A stretch of DNA of 64,000 nt, taken from Nipponacmea schrenckii (lineage: Eukaryota > Mollusca > Gastropoda > Lottiidae). The translations under genes and the position numbers were made by a program. Below, one piece after another: positions 1-10,010 of this stretch. Below the pieces are notes generated by a model. It saw nothing but the letters and a program-made list of their open reading frames with translations. It was not told the DNA's origin and did not search any database. How positions within the stretch are numbered: position 1 is the stretch's first letter; every line of letters starts with the position of its first letter. The DNA lies in the NCBI GenBank assembly GCA_030562195.1, contig CM060200.1, forward strand, positions 28,311,023-28,375,022. The letters are read 5' to 3'.

Positions 1-1301
1 CACTAAGCTGGAATGGTACCCAGAAGACACCAAGACTCTTGGTTCGTTTTGAATTTGAGACTTTATGCCACTGTCGTTCTTATTCAGAGTCAATGCAAAC
101 AGATATACATGTAAAGACACCGCAATGAAGCTTTTTTCACAATTATGCTACTATATTTCAGGAATTTCAGTGATATTACAAGATGTAGTATGCAAGGTAA
201 ATTGTTATGGCCTTGATTCTTCTTGTTTTAGACTAATAGATAGATCGCCTATGAGCTTTTTGATATCCGAGATCCTCCAGACAAATCAAATAATACTTCT
301 GATTTACCTATAGACAAACATTCTCAGATCTATGCACTTCACTGATCCGAAATATAAAAAGGAAGGCGAATATGCCGTTTTTATAGATTGCACACACAAC
401 AATGTTTATCCTTTATGATCAAGTCCGAGAGAGAGAATTTTGCGTAAATCTTTATTTCTTATATATTGCTTTAATTATTAAAGAGGAATATGGAGATTTC
501 AAAATATAAAAAATAAAAACAGGATCCATAGATAAATGTTTGAAACTTCTTTTTAAAACCTAAAAATTATGCTTTGGGTCTTCAATTCTGATAAAAGCTA
601 CCTGTCAAAATTTCAAGTTTATTTTCCAATTTCGATATTATGAAATTTTTAATTAAAGTTGAAAGAAAATGTAAATAGTGCCAGAGTGTCGCCATAGAAG
701 TTTATAATGTGAAAAATCTGATTAGAATTTCTATATACAAATCTAATCCAACTTTAGTATTCAGAAAAATAGCCTGGGGCTGACAGTCGTCACGTGACCT
801 CACATTGTGCAGGTGTTCGCGAGTTGAGAGTAAAACATATTCCTTTCATTCTCTCTGGGTCGACCTGACCGACATTTCACATACAACTGAATGGAAATAT
901 TTGATACAAGGGGTGGGATAAACGACTTTGATGTAATGGGATTTGTAATGAAGGGGGTATTTAGCACTGTCTTAATAGTGATCAACGAGAGTTCCTCCTT
1001 CGAAAGCGATGGGGCGAGTCAAGCAAAACATTGAACTGTTTTTTAATTAAATTCTTATTGTAATGGAACATTACATAGAGACTGGGATTCAAACCGTGTT
1101 CTATGCATTGAGAAAAACGAATAGGAGCTGGCTGATTCGAACAATAAGCCACCCAATTGAAATCGCCACTGTAGTTTCTGATTTTTTTTAGATCAGCGTC
1201 TCATTTCCGCAATGTAACAAGACAAAATTCCTGCAAGCCCATGCTTTCGTAAGAGTACTTAAACCTCAATATAATAACCTAAAATTTCCCCAGTGGTGTG
1301 A
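1..1301. other. Gene-free sequence, nothing recognised
   Basis: AT-rich sequence without a convincing coding exon, RNA gene or repeat array. Only short chance ORFs occur. From about 1290 the composition becomes cytosine- and proline-codon-rich on the plus strand, which marks the start of the retroelement remnant. Confidence 0.5.
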
Positions 1302-2436
1302 ATGGTGAACCCTAGCCCTACGCTACCTCCTCAACCCTCATATCCTTTACGTAAACCACACCCAAATCCTTCAACTACAATCCCTGAACCAATTATCATG
1401 ACTTTTTCTCCTCCTAAACCTTTACCCAAGTAAAGTATCTGTGTCTAACAATTCATTTTCAGCCCCTGCATCAAAAACTTGTAGTAGACGTCTTTCCCTA
1501 GGGATGTCTGCATCTCAAAATTCCTCTCCTACTCCTCTTCTTAAACCCTTCTCTCCCGCACCCTCTTGCCCTCAAACCTCCTTATCTCAACCCTTACCAT
1601 TTTTACCCTCTCCTACCCCCTCCCCTTCACGTTCTGCCTCCCAACCTGCTCCTAAACCCTGTCGTGATGGTAGGAATAAAGATTCATGGTTTCTCCCTCC
1701 CGTTACAAAGTCTACCCTTCTCATAGGTTTCTCTAATGTGAATAGAATTCCAAAATCATTTCCAGATGTCCAAATAGAGTCTTACCCTGACAGTAACATT
1801 TCTCACCTTCATTCCATCCTGAAAAGGTACCAGCCATCTCAACCTTCCCCTAATGTAATTTTTCACATTGGTTTATATAATAGACACGAAGCAGCCCAAA
1901 CCATTTTTAAGAAAATGTCTGACCTCATAACAGTCTTTCCATCCTCTAATATTTTCATTACCCATATTCCTACTTCACAAATTTACCAACAAACTTTTAA
2001 ACAGGACAGTAAGAACTTGGCCGACTTTAACCAAATTATAGTTAACCAACCTCCTCCCGGTACCGTAATTATTCCTCCAGCACCTGTAGTCCTCAAAGTA
2101 AGAAACGACCATATTCATTGGTCACCAGTCACAGCATCAAATATTGTTAAACACTGGATTGATTTTGTAATCAAAATATGCAATAGGCCAAGCCTAGGAC
2201 ACACAGTAATCAACCTCAGTTCTCGTATCTTATCAGAGGTTGAAGAAAAAGTCCTAGCACGTGGTCTCAGATTTATCCCCTCCAGAAAGATGTCCTCTCA
2301 TACTCCGTTACTTGCTGCCAGTGAACGATTTCAAAGAAACTTGAAACTTAACTATTTCTTCAGGAATACGCCTTCACGAGGTCCAATCACCAAATTTGTA
2401 AAATGTCAACCTTTACTCTTGCGGATAGCCATTTGA
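1302..2436 (+). pseudogene. Penelope-like N-terminal part with SGNH-hydrolase-like domain
   Basis: The piece starts with a proline-rich stretch (ATG at 1302, stop at 1431) and continues after a one-base frame change as a 331-codon open frame from 1441. The first ~80 residues are Ser/Pro-rich. Then come SGNH blocks: LLIGFSNVNRI corresponds to the GDSN block I with Asp replaced by Phe and the Ser kept; IFHIGLYNR resembles the GxN block III; NDHIHW resembles the DxxH block V. In the same frame follows VINLSSRILSEVEEKVLARG, the conserved lead-in to Penelope-like RTs. Domain assignment is by motif reading only. The fusion to the RT lead-in is seen directly in one uninterrupted frame. The Asp loss suggests the domain was already decaying or divergent. 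Confidence 0.75.
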
Positions 2437-3534
2437 CACAAGGAATTTTAACCAACTTTCAAGAAATGAATGCCGAAATTTCTCGTCTGCCACTGGTAAA
2501 CGAGAAGGATTATTTAACACACGCGGAACGTACTGCTTTGAATACTCTAAAGAATGTTAAGAATATAGTTATTAAAAAAAGTGATAAAGGTAGCTATTGT
2601 GTTATTATGAACAGAACAGATTATATTCAGGAAGCTGAATCACAATATTAAGTAATCACGGCCATTACAAAAGACTACCTAATCCAATTTATTCCGAAAC
2701 AGCACAAATGATCACAAATATTTTGAATCAATTTGTTACTAAAGAATATATCAAAGAAAAACAATTTGATTACCTGAAACCAGATTCGGAACCACGACAA
2801 CGCCATTTGTACACTTTACCTAAGATTCATAAAGATCCAGAAAAAGAGTGGTTTGTGCCTAATCATATACCCAAAGGGCGCCCTATTATATCGGACTGTT
2901 CAAGCGAGTCCTACAGGGTATCTGAATACATTGACCAATTCCTGTTATCATTGGCTACAAACCATCCGGCTTATGTCAAGGATAGAAATGACTTTGTCCA
3001 AAAAATTAAACAACTAAAAATTCCACAAAACTCATTTTTAGTTTCATTAGATGTTTTACGTATGTATACTCGAATTGACAACGTTTCAGGATTACAAGCC
3101 GTGAGCAAGGCTTTCAAAAGAAACCCTGACTCTTCTAGACCAGATTCAGAGTTATTAGAACTTTTGGAAATTTGCCTTACACGAAATGACTTTACTTTCA
3201 ATGAAAGCATCTATCTTCAGACTTCAGGAACCGCTATGGAGAAAATTTTGCCCTTTACCATGCAAACATTTTCATGGCCGAATGGGAAAGGGAGGTCTCA
3301 GCACTTTGCCCTAAATTACCAATTTTTTATGTAAGATTTTTAGATGATATTTTTCTTATTTGACTCACTCACTTGATGAATTCTTGGAATATTTAATTAT
3401 TCTCAATTCCTACCACCATTCTGTAACACTAACAGCCAATATTAGCGAAAACAGTATAGACTTCCTAGTTACTACGGTATTCAAACACATCGACTTTCAC
3501 CTAACCAAAAAGATTAGATATTAAAGTCTTTTTT
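2403..3534 (+). pseudogene. Penelope-like reverse transcriptase, broken
   Basis: The first segment (2403-2651) ends in NIVIKKSDKGSYCVIMNR, the finger-region signature of Penelope-like RTs. A frameshift near 2648 leads to the next segment (2708-3334), which contains LYTLPKIHKD, GRPIISDCSSESYRVSEYID and SFLVSLDVLRMYTRID (motif A, catalytic Asp kept). Motif C, YVRFLDDIF, lies at about 3329-3355 with both aspartates intact, followed at once by a frame change and stop. Thumb-like sequence can be followed to about 3523 in another frame. The canonical GTAMGK motif reads GTAMEK, and sequence after it is scrambled, so this cannot give a working enzyme. Confidence 0.88.
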
Positions 3535-3624
3535 AAAACAACTGATACCCACCAATTTTTTATTCAAATCCTCTTTTCATCCAAAGCACACATTCTTTGG
3601 AATTATCAAATCTCATTTTGTATT

Positions 3625-4408
3625 TGCACTCGCGAAACGGACTTCGAGGAGGCGTGCTCACTTGTTTTCACGAAACTTAGGGGCTGCTTAAAACGTTTCC
3701 TACGCAAAATACAACCATGTACAACCCTCGCCGAAATCAGAGCTAAAGACAACCCCCCTCCACCCGCTAACCCCAATGTTTTAGCTTTACCCTGTAATGC
3801 AATACGCTGCCTCACTTGCCCTTTCATTTCTCGGTCCAATTCTTTCAAAAATAAACGTAATAATTCCACCTTTTTCATTAGCCAAGACCTCTCTTGCCTT
3901 TCAAAAAATATAATATACTTCATATCTTGTCTGAAATGTAATTCACAATATGTAGGAGAAACCATGAATTCTTTACGACAAAGATTTAACAACCATCGAT
4001 CTGATATTATTATATATAATGATATATTTAAATAAACTAGATAAATCAGTAGCTCGTCACTTTAATCAACCAGTTCACAACCTTTCTGATTTAAAAATTA
4101 TACCAATTGAAAAGATAAACGAGGAACCTGACGTCAATACAAAGAATATTCGACTCATTCGTGAAAACTTTTGGATACATAAACTGCAAACCAAACAACC
4201 ACATGGTATGAACATCCAATCTGGTTATTCCATCATAGCTTTTATATAACAGCACTACAAGTCAGGTTCCCAAAATTATTAAGAAATACTACAAAAAACT
4301 ACAATAAATGTACCCTACAGTTTTTACAAACAACTTAATTATAGCATATGAAAGAAACAAGAACTTAAAAGATATCTTGGTCCGTGGTAGATTGCCCATG
4401 ATTAATTA
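3625..4408 (+). pseudogene. Penelope-like GIY-YIG endonuclease and C-terminal tail, broken
   Basis: An open plus-strand frame from about 3625 to 4030 carries a Cys-rich stretch (CNAIRCLTC), then IIYFISCLKCNSQYVGET, which is the GIY-YIG core in its usual Penelope form, and SLRQRFNNHRSDI. After a frameshift in an AT-rich stretch near 4010 the frame resumes (4019-4249) with ENFWIHKLQTKQPHGMNIQ. The tail continues after a further frame change as KIIKKYY and, after a stop at 4301, ERNKNLKDILVRGRLP, ending at 4408. The same tail is found in the second copy at 52154-52558 (ESFWIDQLQT, FKRNKNLSNLLVHGKL), which supports the reading. An ORF on the opposite strand over this region is only a shadow. Confidence 0.85.
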
Positions 4409-4479
4409 ACATAAAAAAAAAAAGAAACTAGAACTGTGAACAGTACTGAGAATGGCAAACAACCCCTATGGGGCCACTT

Positions 4480-4800
4480 GATACAAGGTCACGTGATATA
4501 GCCTTTTGAATTTTTAAACACTTAAAACAAACTTTTTTAACAACCATTATAACCATATGTATGGACAGCTTAGGTCAAGTACCTTTTACTTGAAACTTAT
4601 TAATGTAATGGAAGGTCAAGGTCACTTGATATAGCCTTTTGAACTTTTTAAAAAACTAAAACGGGTACAAAAAAAATTTTTGTCGACCATTATAGGCCTA
4701 TGTGTGGATAGCAAAGGTCAAGAACATTCTACTTGTAAAAATTCAGGGTCATTGAAGGTCAAGGTCATTTGATATAGCCTTTTAATTTTTTTAAAATATC
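4480..4800. repeat. Tandem repeat, three ~132-143 bp units
   Basis: The phrase GGTCAC(G/T)TGATATAGCCTTTT begins at about 4488, 4620 and 4763, each followed by an A/T-rich stretch and a CCATTATA-type segment, so the units are 132 and 143 bp long and have diverged. Units two and three start AAGGTCAAGGTCA, which contains the extended nuclear-receptor half-site TCAAGGTCA; whether this means anything is unknown. Confidence 0.75.
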
Positions 4801-5262
4801 AATCGGGCTTAAAAAAAATTAAATTTGAAAATGAAAATTCTGTTCCCAACAAATTTTAGATAAAGTAGCAAGGTTTTAAAAAACACCAAAATCGTACAAA
4901 TCGGAGAAAAAAAATTAGCGGACTTATAAAAATTTTGCTAAATGTCACCGTTCTGTGATAACACATAAAGTTTCACTTCCGGTTAGAATTGTTTCCTCTA
5001 ATTGTGTTCTAATTATGCCTGATAGTTTATATGTATAGCTTTTGTACTCATTTCTTACATACAACGGAGGTTGGGTCACCCAACGTGGTTCTGAAAAACC
5101 GGAAGTTCTCACGCAAAAACCGGAAATGGTAGGAAATTTTTTATGATGTCGTTTTATTTCTATAGGCGACTTCTCTATATTCTGTAATTTTCAAAAAGAT
5201 CGGATAATTAGCAACAAAGTCTAATGAAAACAAAGAGTGCCAAATTTCTAATTTGCCACTCA
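4801..5262. other. Gene-free sequence, nothing recognised
   Basis: A-rich non-coding sequence between a tandem repeat and a large inverted repeat. No coding or RNA signal was seen. Confidence 0.4.
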
Positions 5263-6006
5263 AAAAGATTTTTATCTTCCAGGTGCTCATTTATCTTATT
5301 CTGATATTTAATCAAATTTATCCCTTAGTTGAAGTATTCTCTTCTTAAGTATTTTTTCAGAAAACGAGGAACACCAAGAAAATGAAATCTACACGAATTC
5401 TTAACTACTAATTAAACACCTAACACTTTTTATGAAATTTTGCTCTTTGAACTGTGCCCGTGCTTTCGATAAAATTGCACTGCAATTTACACACCCTAAT
5501 CCCTACGCCTTGAACAAGCTTCACTCATCACCGTGTTGGGAGACTTGTCTTCCAGTAGCCAATCGGGAGCAGAAATGTTGAATGACAAACTTCTTTTCAT
5601 TACTAGGTACATTGTTCGCTATGGGTTATGATTCATAGAAAAAAGAATAGACTGTGAATCTGAAGGCAGTAGAATCTCAAATTATCTTTAATCAGGGTCA
5701 AGGTATAGTAGCCTAGGCCTAAGATGTAAATATTAATCAAATGATTTCAATCTGCATGTCTTTGGAATTAGGGTGTGTAAATTGCATTGCAATATTACGA
5801 AAGCACGGGCACAGTTCAAAGAGCAAAATTTCATAAAAAGTGTTAGGTGTTTAATTAGTAGTTAAGAATTCGTGTAGATTTCATTTTCTTGGTGTTCCTC
5901 GTTTTCTGAAAAAATACTTAAGAAGAGAATACTTCCACTAAGGGATAAATTTGATTAAATATCAGAATAAGATAATTGAGCACCTGGAAGATAAAATTTT
6001 TTTTAT
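5263..6006. repeat. Large inverted repeat (~238-bp arms, ~266-bp spacer)
   Basis: The left arm, about 5263-5500, reads ATCTTCCAGGTGCTCA near its outer end and ACACACCCTAAT at its inner end. The right arm, about 5767-6006, is its reverse complement with only scattered mismatches and small indels. The spacer (5501-5766) has no recognised gene. The structure fits a foldback or MITE-like transposon, but could also be a local inverted duplication. No target-site duplication is evident at the outer ends. Confidence 0.85.
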
Positions 6007-6289
6007 ATAGTCTTTGGATTATGATTGAGAGTAATAAAAATAGACCGTGTATCAGGTAGCAGTATATAGAATCTGATATACCCCGCTAGATAGGCTATTG
6101 ATAATATATTGTTTAGACCTCGTGACCCACATATCCCACTAATCCTTAATCCGATTTCTATGTAAATAGCTTAATACTGTATTTTATATGTTCAGATCTT
6201 TAAAGCATAACCTTTATTTGTGTAGTTTGTATATTGACTATTACGTAATTCTATAATATACGCAATGGCTATCTTGGACTGCTTAAAGG

Positions 6290-6661
6290 ACACGTATGCA
6301 CAATTTGATTATCAAAAAAATCGTAAATCACAGACTGCCTGCAAATATTTCAGACTATGTTTTTTAATTAAAGCTATATTTTTGGTGTCCGATTTTATAA
6401 TGGCTCAATACAATTATTCTTCTTTTGCTTAAAACAGTAAAGTGTAGTTTTCTTACGCCTAACAAGAACAATAACGAACGTTAAAAGTTTATGTAATATT
6501 AACGTCTAGGCGTTTAAAACTTAACGTTTGGATTTTAAAAGTTAAACTTTACATGGACACATTTCGCTAGATTTTGATATGAAATTTTCACATATATGAG
6601 CAAATTATTGTTCGACCTAAAAAAAAAAAAAAAAAAAAAAAAAACATTATAGAATACCATC
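6290..6661 (+). repeat. Dispersed repeat with poly(A) run
   Basis: The segment 6555-6661 (GGACACATTTCGCTAGAT ... CGACCTA, then about 25 A, then AGAATACCATC) matches 23386-23471 in the same orientation (GGGACACATTTCTCTAGATA ... CGACCTA ... AGAATGCCCTC). The homologous part is about 90-105 bp; upstream sequence from about 6290 may belong to the same unit but is less clearly shared. The A-run and dispersed nature suggest a SINE-like or 3'-truncated LINE element; the family is not recognised. Confidence 0.5.
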
Positions 6662-8593
6662 AATTTCGTCTTGTCAGGACCCAATAGTTCTTAGAACGCC
6701 ACAGGGTGTGTTGTTATTTATTTTTGTCTTGAACTCATCGCTGCAATATTCACCAATTTAGGCATCAACACAATAATTGGGTCACATGAATGCCGACCAT
6801 CACTCTTTAGTCACGTTCACAATGTCCATTCGAAATGAGCACTTAGATGTCAACTAACTATTATTATATCATCTTATAGTGAAAACAAAGTACTTGACCT
6901 CTATACTGACCCTTACTCTAGTTGTAAAGCAATAAATAAATACTTGAATTCCTCTTGACCAGTTGACCATTGTAAGTGATTGGATAATATTGCCTAGTCA
7001 ATTCTCAAGTACTAAACCAGGTTGAGTTTGGTATTAGGTATAATAGGGGATTCTCTCCAATAGAAGCTATGGTCTAGGTCAAGACAGAGACTTCGGTATA
7101 AATGACAATACTTAACGTTAACTTCAAAATAAAGATGGAATTATTACTTATGAGAAAGATATTTAGAGGGCAATATTACTATTAATGTAACTCTTTACTC
7201 ATTAAATATACGGGCTATATAGGTTAGGATTTGGACCAGTTCGTAGCTGCATTGGGTATACTTGTAGAATACTCACTATTATTGACGAATTTTTACCAAT
7301 AGACAGAGATAGAATATAGCAAAAATGTCCAATAAATGATTGAATTAATTGCATAAAACTAAATTGAACACCAATTCATAAGGATTTGGTTATTCTGCTT
7401 TTCGTTCTTCTTTCCATATTTGAATTCACGAATAGGGTGATTGAGGTAACAAGTTATTATTCAACAGGGGGGTCTGATTTTATATTTAAGGTTAGCAAAA
7501 TTTATCATTGTTTTGCCTGAATATTTCCTAATTGCTACGAAAAATCATATTCCTTTTGGGAAGCCCTTTTACAGGCTCGTGATCTGCAAGAGATGTGTAT
7601 CCCCAGGCTTACAATTTAAATGTTACAAGAGATATTGAGTTGCTGTGACTCTTCTTAGATCATATTCCGACCATAATTTGATACGTAAACTAAACCTTAC
7701 ATTGTTCAATAATCAAAAACTAGGATTAGCAATGATATGTAGAAGTCATTGAAAGATATATGCAGCAAATTTTTTATGTAAGAAATGTCATTTATTTCAA
7801 TTCGGTCTGCAAACGACTTAATCTGTACGTATAATACGGTCATTGTGTTCCGTACATAAACTAGAATTTTAATTTCTAATATGTCACGAAGGATTTTCAG
7901 TCTAACACCATTTTAATGATTTTTCGTTTCGGATTAAAGATCTTGTATTGAATCGGAAATTTGAAGTAATTCTTTAATTAAAGACTAGAGATTTAGATCA
8001 CTGGTTGATAAACGTATACAAAACAAGCTTAATATGTAATGACAGAATTATCAAAACAGACATGTGATGTAATTCATGTGGGCAAAATTTACTTCGGCCT
8101 GACAATCATCAGAAATGACTCATCAAAGACATTTTCTGAGATTGATAAGGCTGATACGTTGCTTCTGTTAGAGCATTTATAAGGGAAATAAAAAAAAGTG
8201 TGTTTTGTAACCAGGTGAGTAGCCCACGGTGTGGAGGAAACCATTCTACAATAAAAATTATTCTTTCACATCCTATGCCAGTGCTTTTATCGAGACTCGT
8301 CTCAATACATCCTAATTCTATAGAAATTTTCGTTTGTTAGCACTTCTATAGAACCAATTTGATCACAATGAAACAAACCACCTAATCAGTGCACAACTCT
8401 GGTGTGGTCCGTAACTCTATGACTATCACAAACATAAACAATATCAATTTCCTCCGGGAGACACCTGTCATCATTTGACACTTTAGTTAATTTCACTATT
8501 TAATGATACTAGAGTTTCTCAGTCTGTCGAGTAGGAAGTGATTGTAACGGTAAAGTGTTGGCGTAGGTCGAAACTTGTTCTAAGCCAAATCAA
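6662..8593. other. Gene-free sequence with one dispersed-repeat unit
   Basis: No coding exon or RNA gene was recognised. The only notable content is a short unit at about 7025-7085, listed separately. Confidence 0.4.
7025..7085 (+). repeat. Solitary unit resembling the 17.9-18.5 kb minisatellite
   Basis: The sequence TATTAGGTATAATAGGGGAT followed by TCTCTCCAATAGAAGC and GGTCTAGGTCA has the same order of words as the ~58-bp unit repeated in the second RGM intron (TATTGGGTATTATAGAAGAT, ACTCTCCTATAGAAAC, GGACTAGGTC). A further single unit sits inverted at 52745-52792. Confidence 0.55.
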
Positions 8594-8732
8594 GGTATCG
8601 TTCCACAAAAAAATCGTAAATTTACGATTAAGACATAATCTTACCACTGTCAAAACAGCTATATCTTAAGTTTTACGTTTACGAGAGACTTACGATCAAA
8701 ACCACACTTACGATTTTTTGTGGAACGATACC
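8594..8732. mobile_element. 139-bp MITE with 26-bp terminal inverted repeats
   Basis: The left end GGTATCGTTCCACAAA is mirrored at the right end as TTTGTGGAACGATACC, and the match continues through ATCGTAA/TTACGAT to about 26 bp. The bases CAA flank both ends (8591-8593 and 8733-8735), a possible 3-bp target duplication. The short interior contains several more TTACGA/TCGTAA words. There is no coding capacity, so it would depend on a transposase elsewhere. Confidence 0.85.
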
Positions 8733-8946
8733 CAAATTCTTTAGAGGCAAACACCTTCAGCAACAATGAGAGTCTATGCCTCTTTCACAAAATTAAGATT
8801 GGTTGAAACAAAGATAATGGCGCTTCTGGGAAGTATCTAGATGGGGACTGAGCGGGGGCCACACATTTTTCTGGGAGGGCACAAGAGGGCTAATGAAGAC
8901 GACTATATCCATTCGGAATGAGGGAATCGCTGAATTGAGTAATTAA

Positions 8947-10010
8947 GGCCCTGTTTATATGTAGCAGGCTGGCCCGGGTAGACGGGCTGGTCCGGACAGG
9001 CGGGCTGAAAAACAAAACCGTTTATATGTACCCAGGCTGAAATTTCCAACGTTTACATGGCAGCGAGATGGCCCGTTTAATGACATTCATAACTATTGCG
9101 TCACGATAATATTTTAACGAAATGGTGGTTCACAAGAATGCTCGTAGAATTTGCAGAACCATTAACCTTCTCCTGGCTGTATTTGGAGTTTTATTTGCTC
9201 ATTTTAATGTTATTTTAGGCGTATATAATCATAGGCGTACGGGAGGTTTTGAAACTGGGGGTGAGATTTGTGCCCGAATCTCGGACTCTGCCCGAATTCT
9301 ACTGCCCGGTGATCAAATCCGAAACCTCCATGAATCCTAAAGTGCCCGAACAACCAAGGTAAATATCACCAGCCCACAAGGCTTCCACACGAATATCTCG
9401 ATATTCGGGTATTTTGCTTCAATAGAATCTAGGATTCGGGCAGGAATCGGTTCCTGGCAATATTAGTGGGTATTTTTTCTAAAAAAAACCAAGAAGACTC
9501 GGGAACTTTCAGTGCCCGAATATGTTGAGAATTTTGCCCGAATATGATCGAGCCGAAAATTTGCTCCCCCCTCCCGTACGCTTATGCATATAAGCCAACA
9601 ACGCCAACAACAAGAACAGATCTTATATTACTCTTTGCTCCAGTGTGAGGGTATCTCGATTAAAAACTTAAAGAGAAATAGACAGTGTTCATCTCTTGGG
9701 TCCAACAAAACTCTTTTTTGACAGATATTCATTATTTGTCACTTCTTGTTGTTTTTACACGACGCCATTTTTTGTTGCTGTGTGAGCTGTACGCATGCGT
9801 CATAGGTAGTAAGCCCAGGCTGAATGATGAAAAATTGTTTATATGAACAAAAAAGAGCGGGGAGCCCGGTAGAGCGGAACAGCCCGTTGTCCATATAAAC
9901 ATGAATATACAAGTCAAAAGAAAAGTGTGAGGATGACGTCACGACCGAGTATCCCGGCAAACCGAGCCAGTCCGCCCATCCGGGCCAGCCCGCTCCATAT
10001 TAACAGGGCC
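8947..10010. mobile_element. Non-autonomous DNA transposon with TAA flanks, Harbinger-like
   Basis: The left terminus GGCCCTGTTTATATG and following AGGCTGGCCCGG are mirrored by the right terminus (CCGGGCCAGCCCGCT, then CATATTAACAGGGCC), giving imperfect ~32-bp terminal inverted repeats. The trinucleotide TAA occurs directly outside both ends (8944-8946 and 10011-10013). A 3-bp TAA/TTA duplication with GG-starting ends is typical of the PIF/Harbinger superfamily, so that class is inferred. The interior is GC-richer than its surroundings and has further copies of the GGCTG/CAGCCCG words. No transposase is encoded; a 72-codon frame at 9122-9340 is probably meaningless. A second element appears to sit inside (9230-9592). 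Confidence 0.8.
9230..9592. mobile_element. Nested inverted-repeat element rich in GCCCGAAT motifs
   Basis: The left end ATAGGCGTACGGGAGG is mirrored by CCTCCCGTACGCTTAT near 9570-9585. The interior repeats the word GCCCGAAT or its complement ATTCGGGC about eight times, near both ends and once as the palindrome-like GAATATCTCGATATTCGGG. Clustered copies of a short motif beside inverted termini are what transposase-binding subterminal repeats look like, but that role is inference. Its position inside the TAA-flanked element suggests a later insertion. The target duplication could not be defined. Confidence 0.6.

Larger units (their letters stand above)
1302..4408 (+). mobile_element. Degenerate Penelope-like retroelement (SGNH-like, RT, GIY-YIG)
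   Basis: A plus-strand retroelement remnant read in several frames. In order it holds a proline-rich leader, an SGNH-hydrolase-like domain, the N-terminal signature of Penelope-like reverse transcriptases, the RT itself, a Cys-rich linker and a GIY-YIG endonuclease with the usual C-terminal tail. Penelope-like elements copy RNA at a target nicked by the GIY-YIG nuclease. Frameshifts near 1433, 2400, 2648, 3353 and 4010 and in-frame stops near 3523 and 4301 make this copy dead. No clear LTR-like ends or target-site duplication were found, so the true ends are uncertain. A short A-rich tract follows the last stop. A second fragment of the same class lies at 52154-52558. Confidence 0.9.

Noticed and set aside
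1075..1150. B-box-like sequence on the minus strand (GGTTTGAATCCC)
   Set aside because: No matching A-box or cloverleaf could be built around it.
2971..3210. 79-codon minus-strand ORF
   Set aside because: Opposite the RT motif A region; a shadow.
3606..3992. 128-codon minus-strand ORF
   Set aside because: It lies opposite the Cys-rich and GIY-YIG frame of the Penelope-like element, whose motifs are on the plus strand; it is a shadow.
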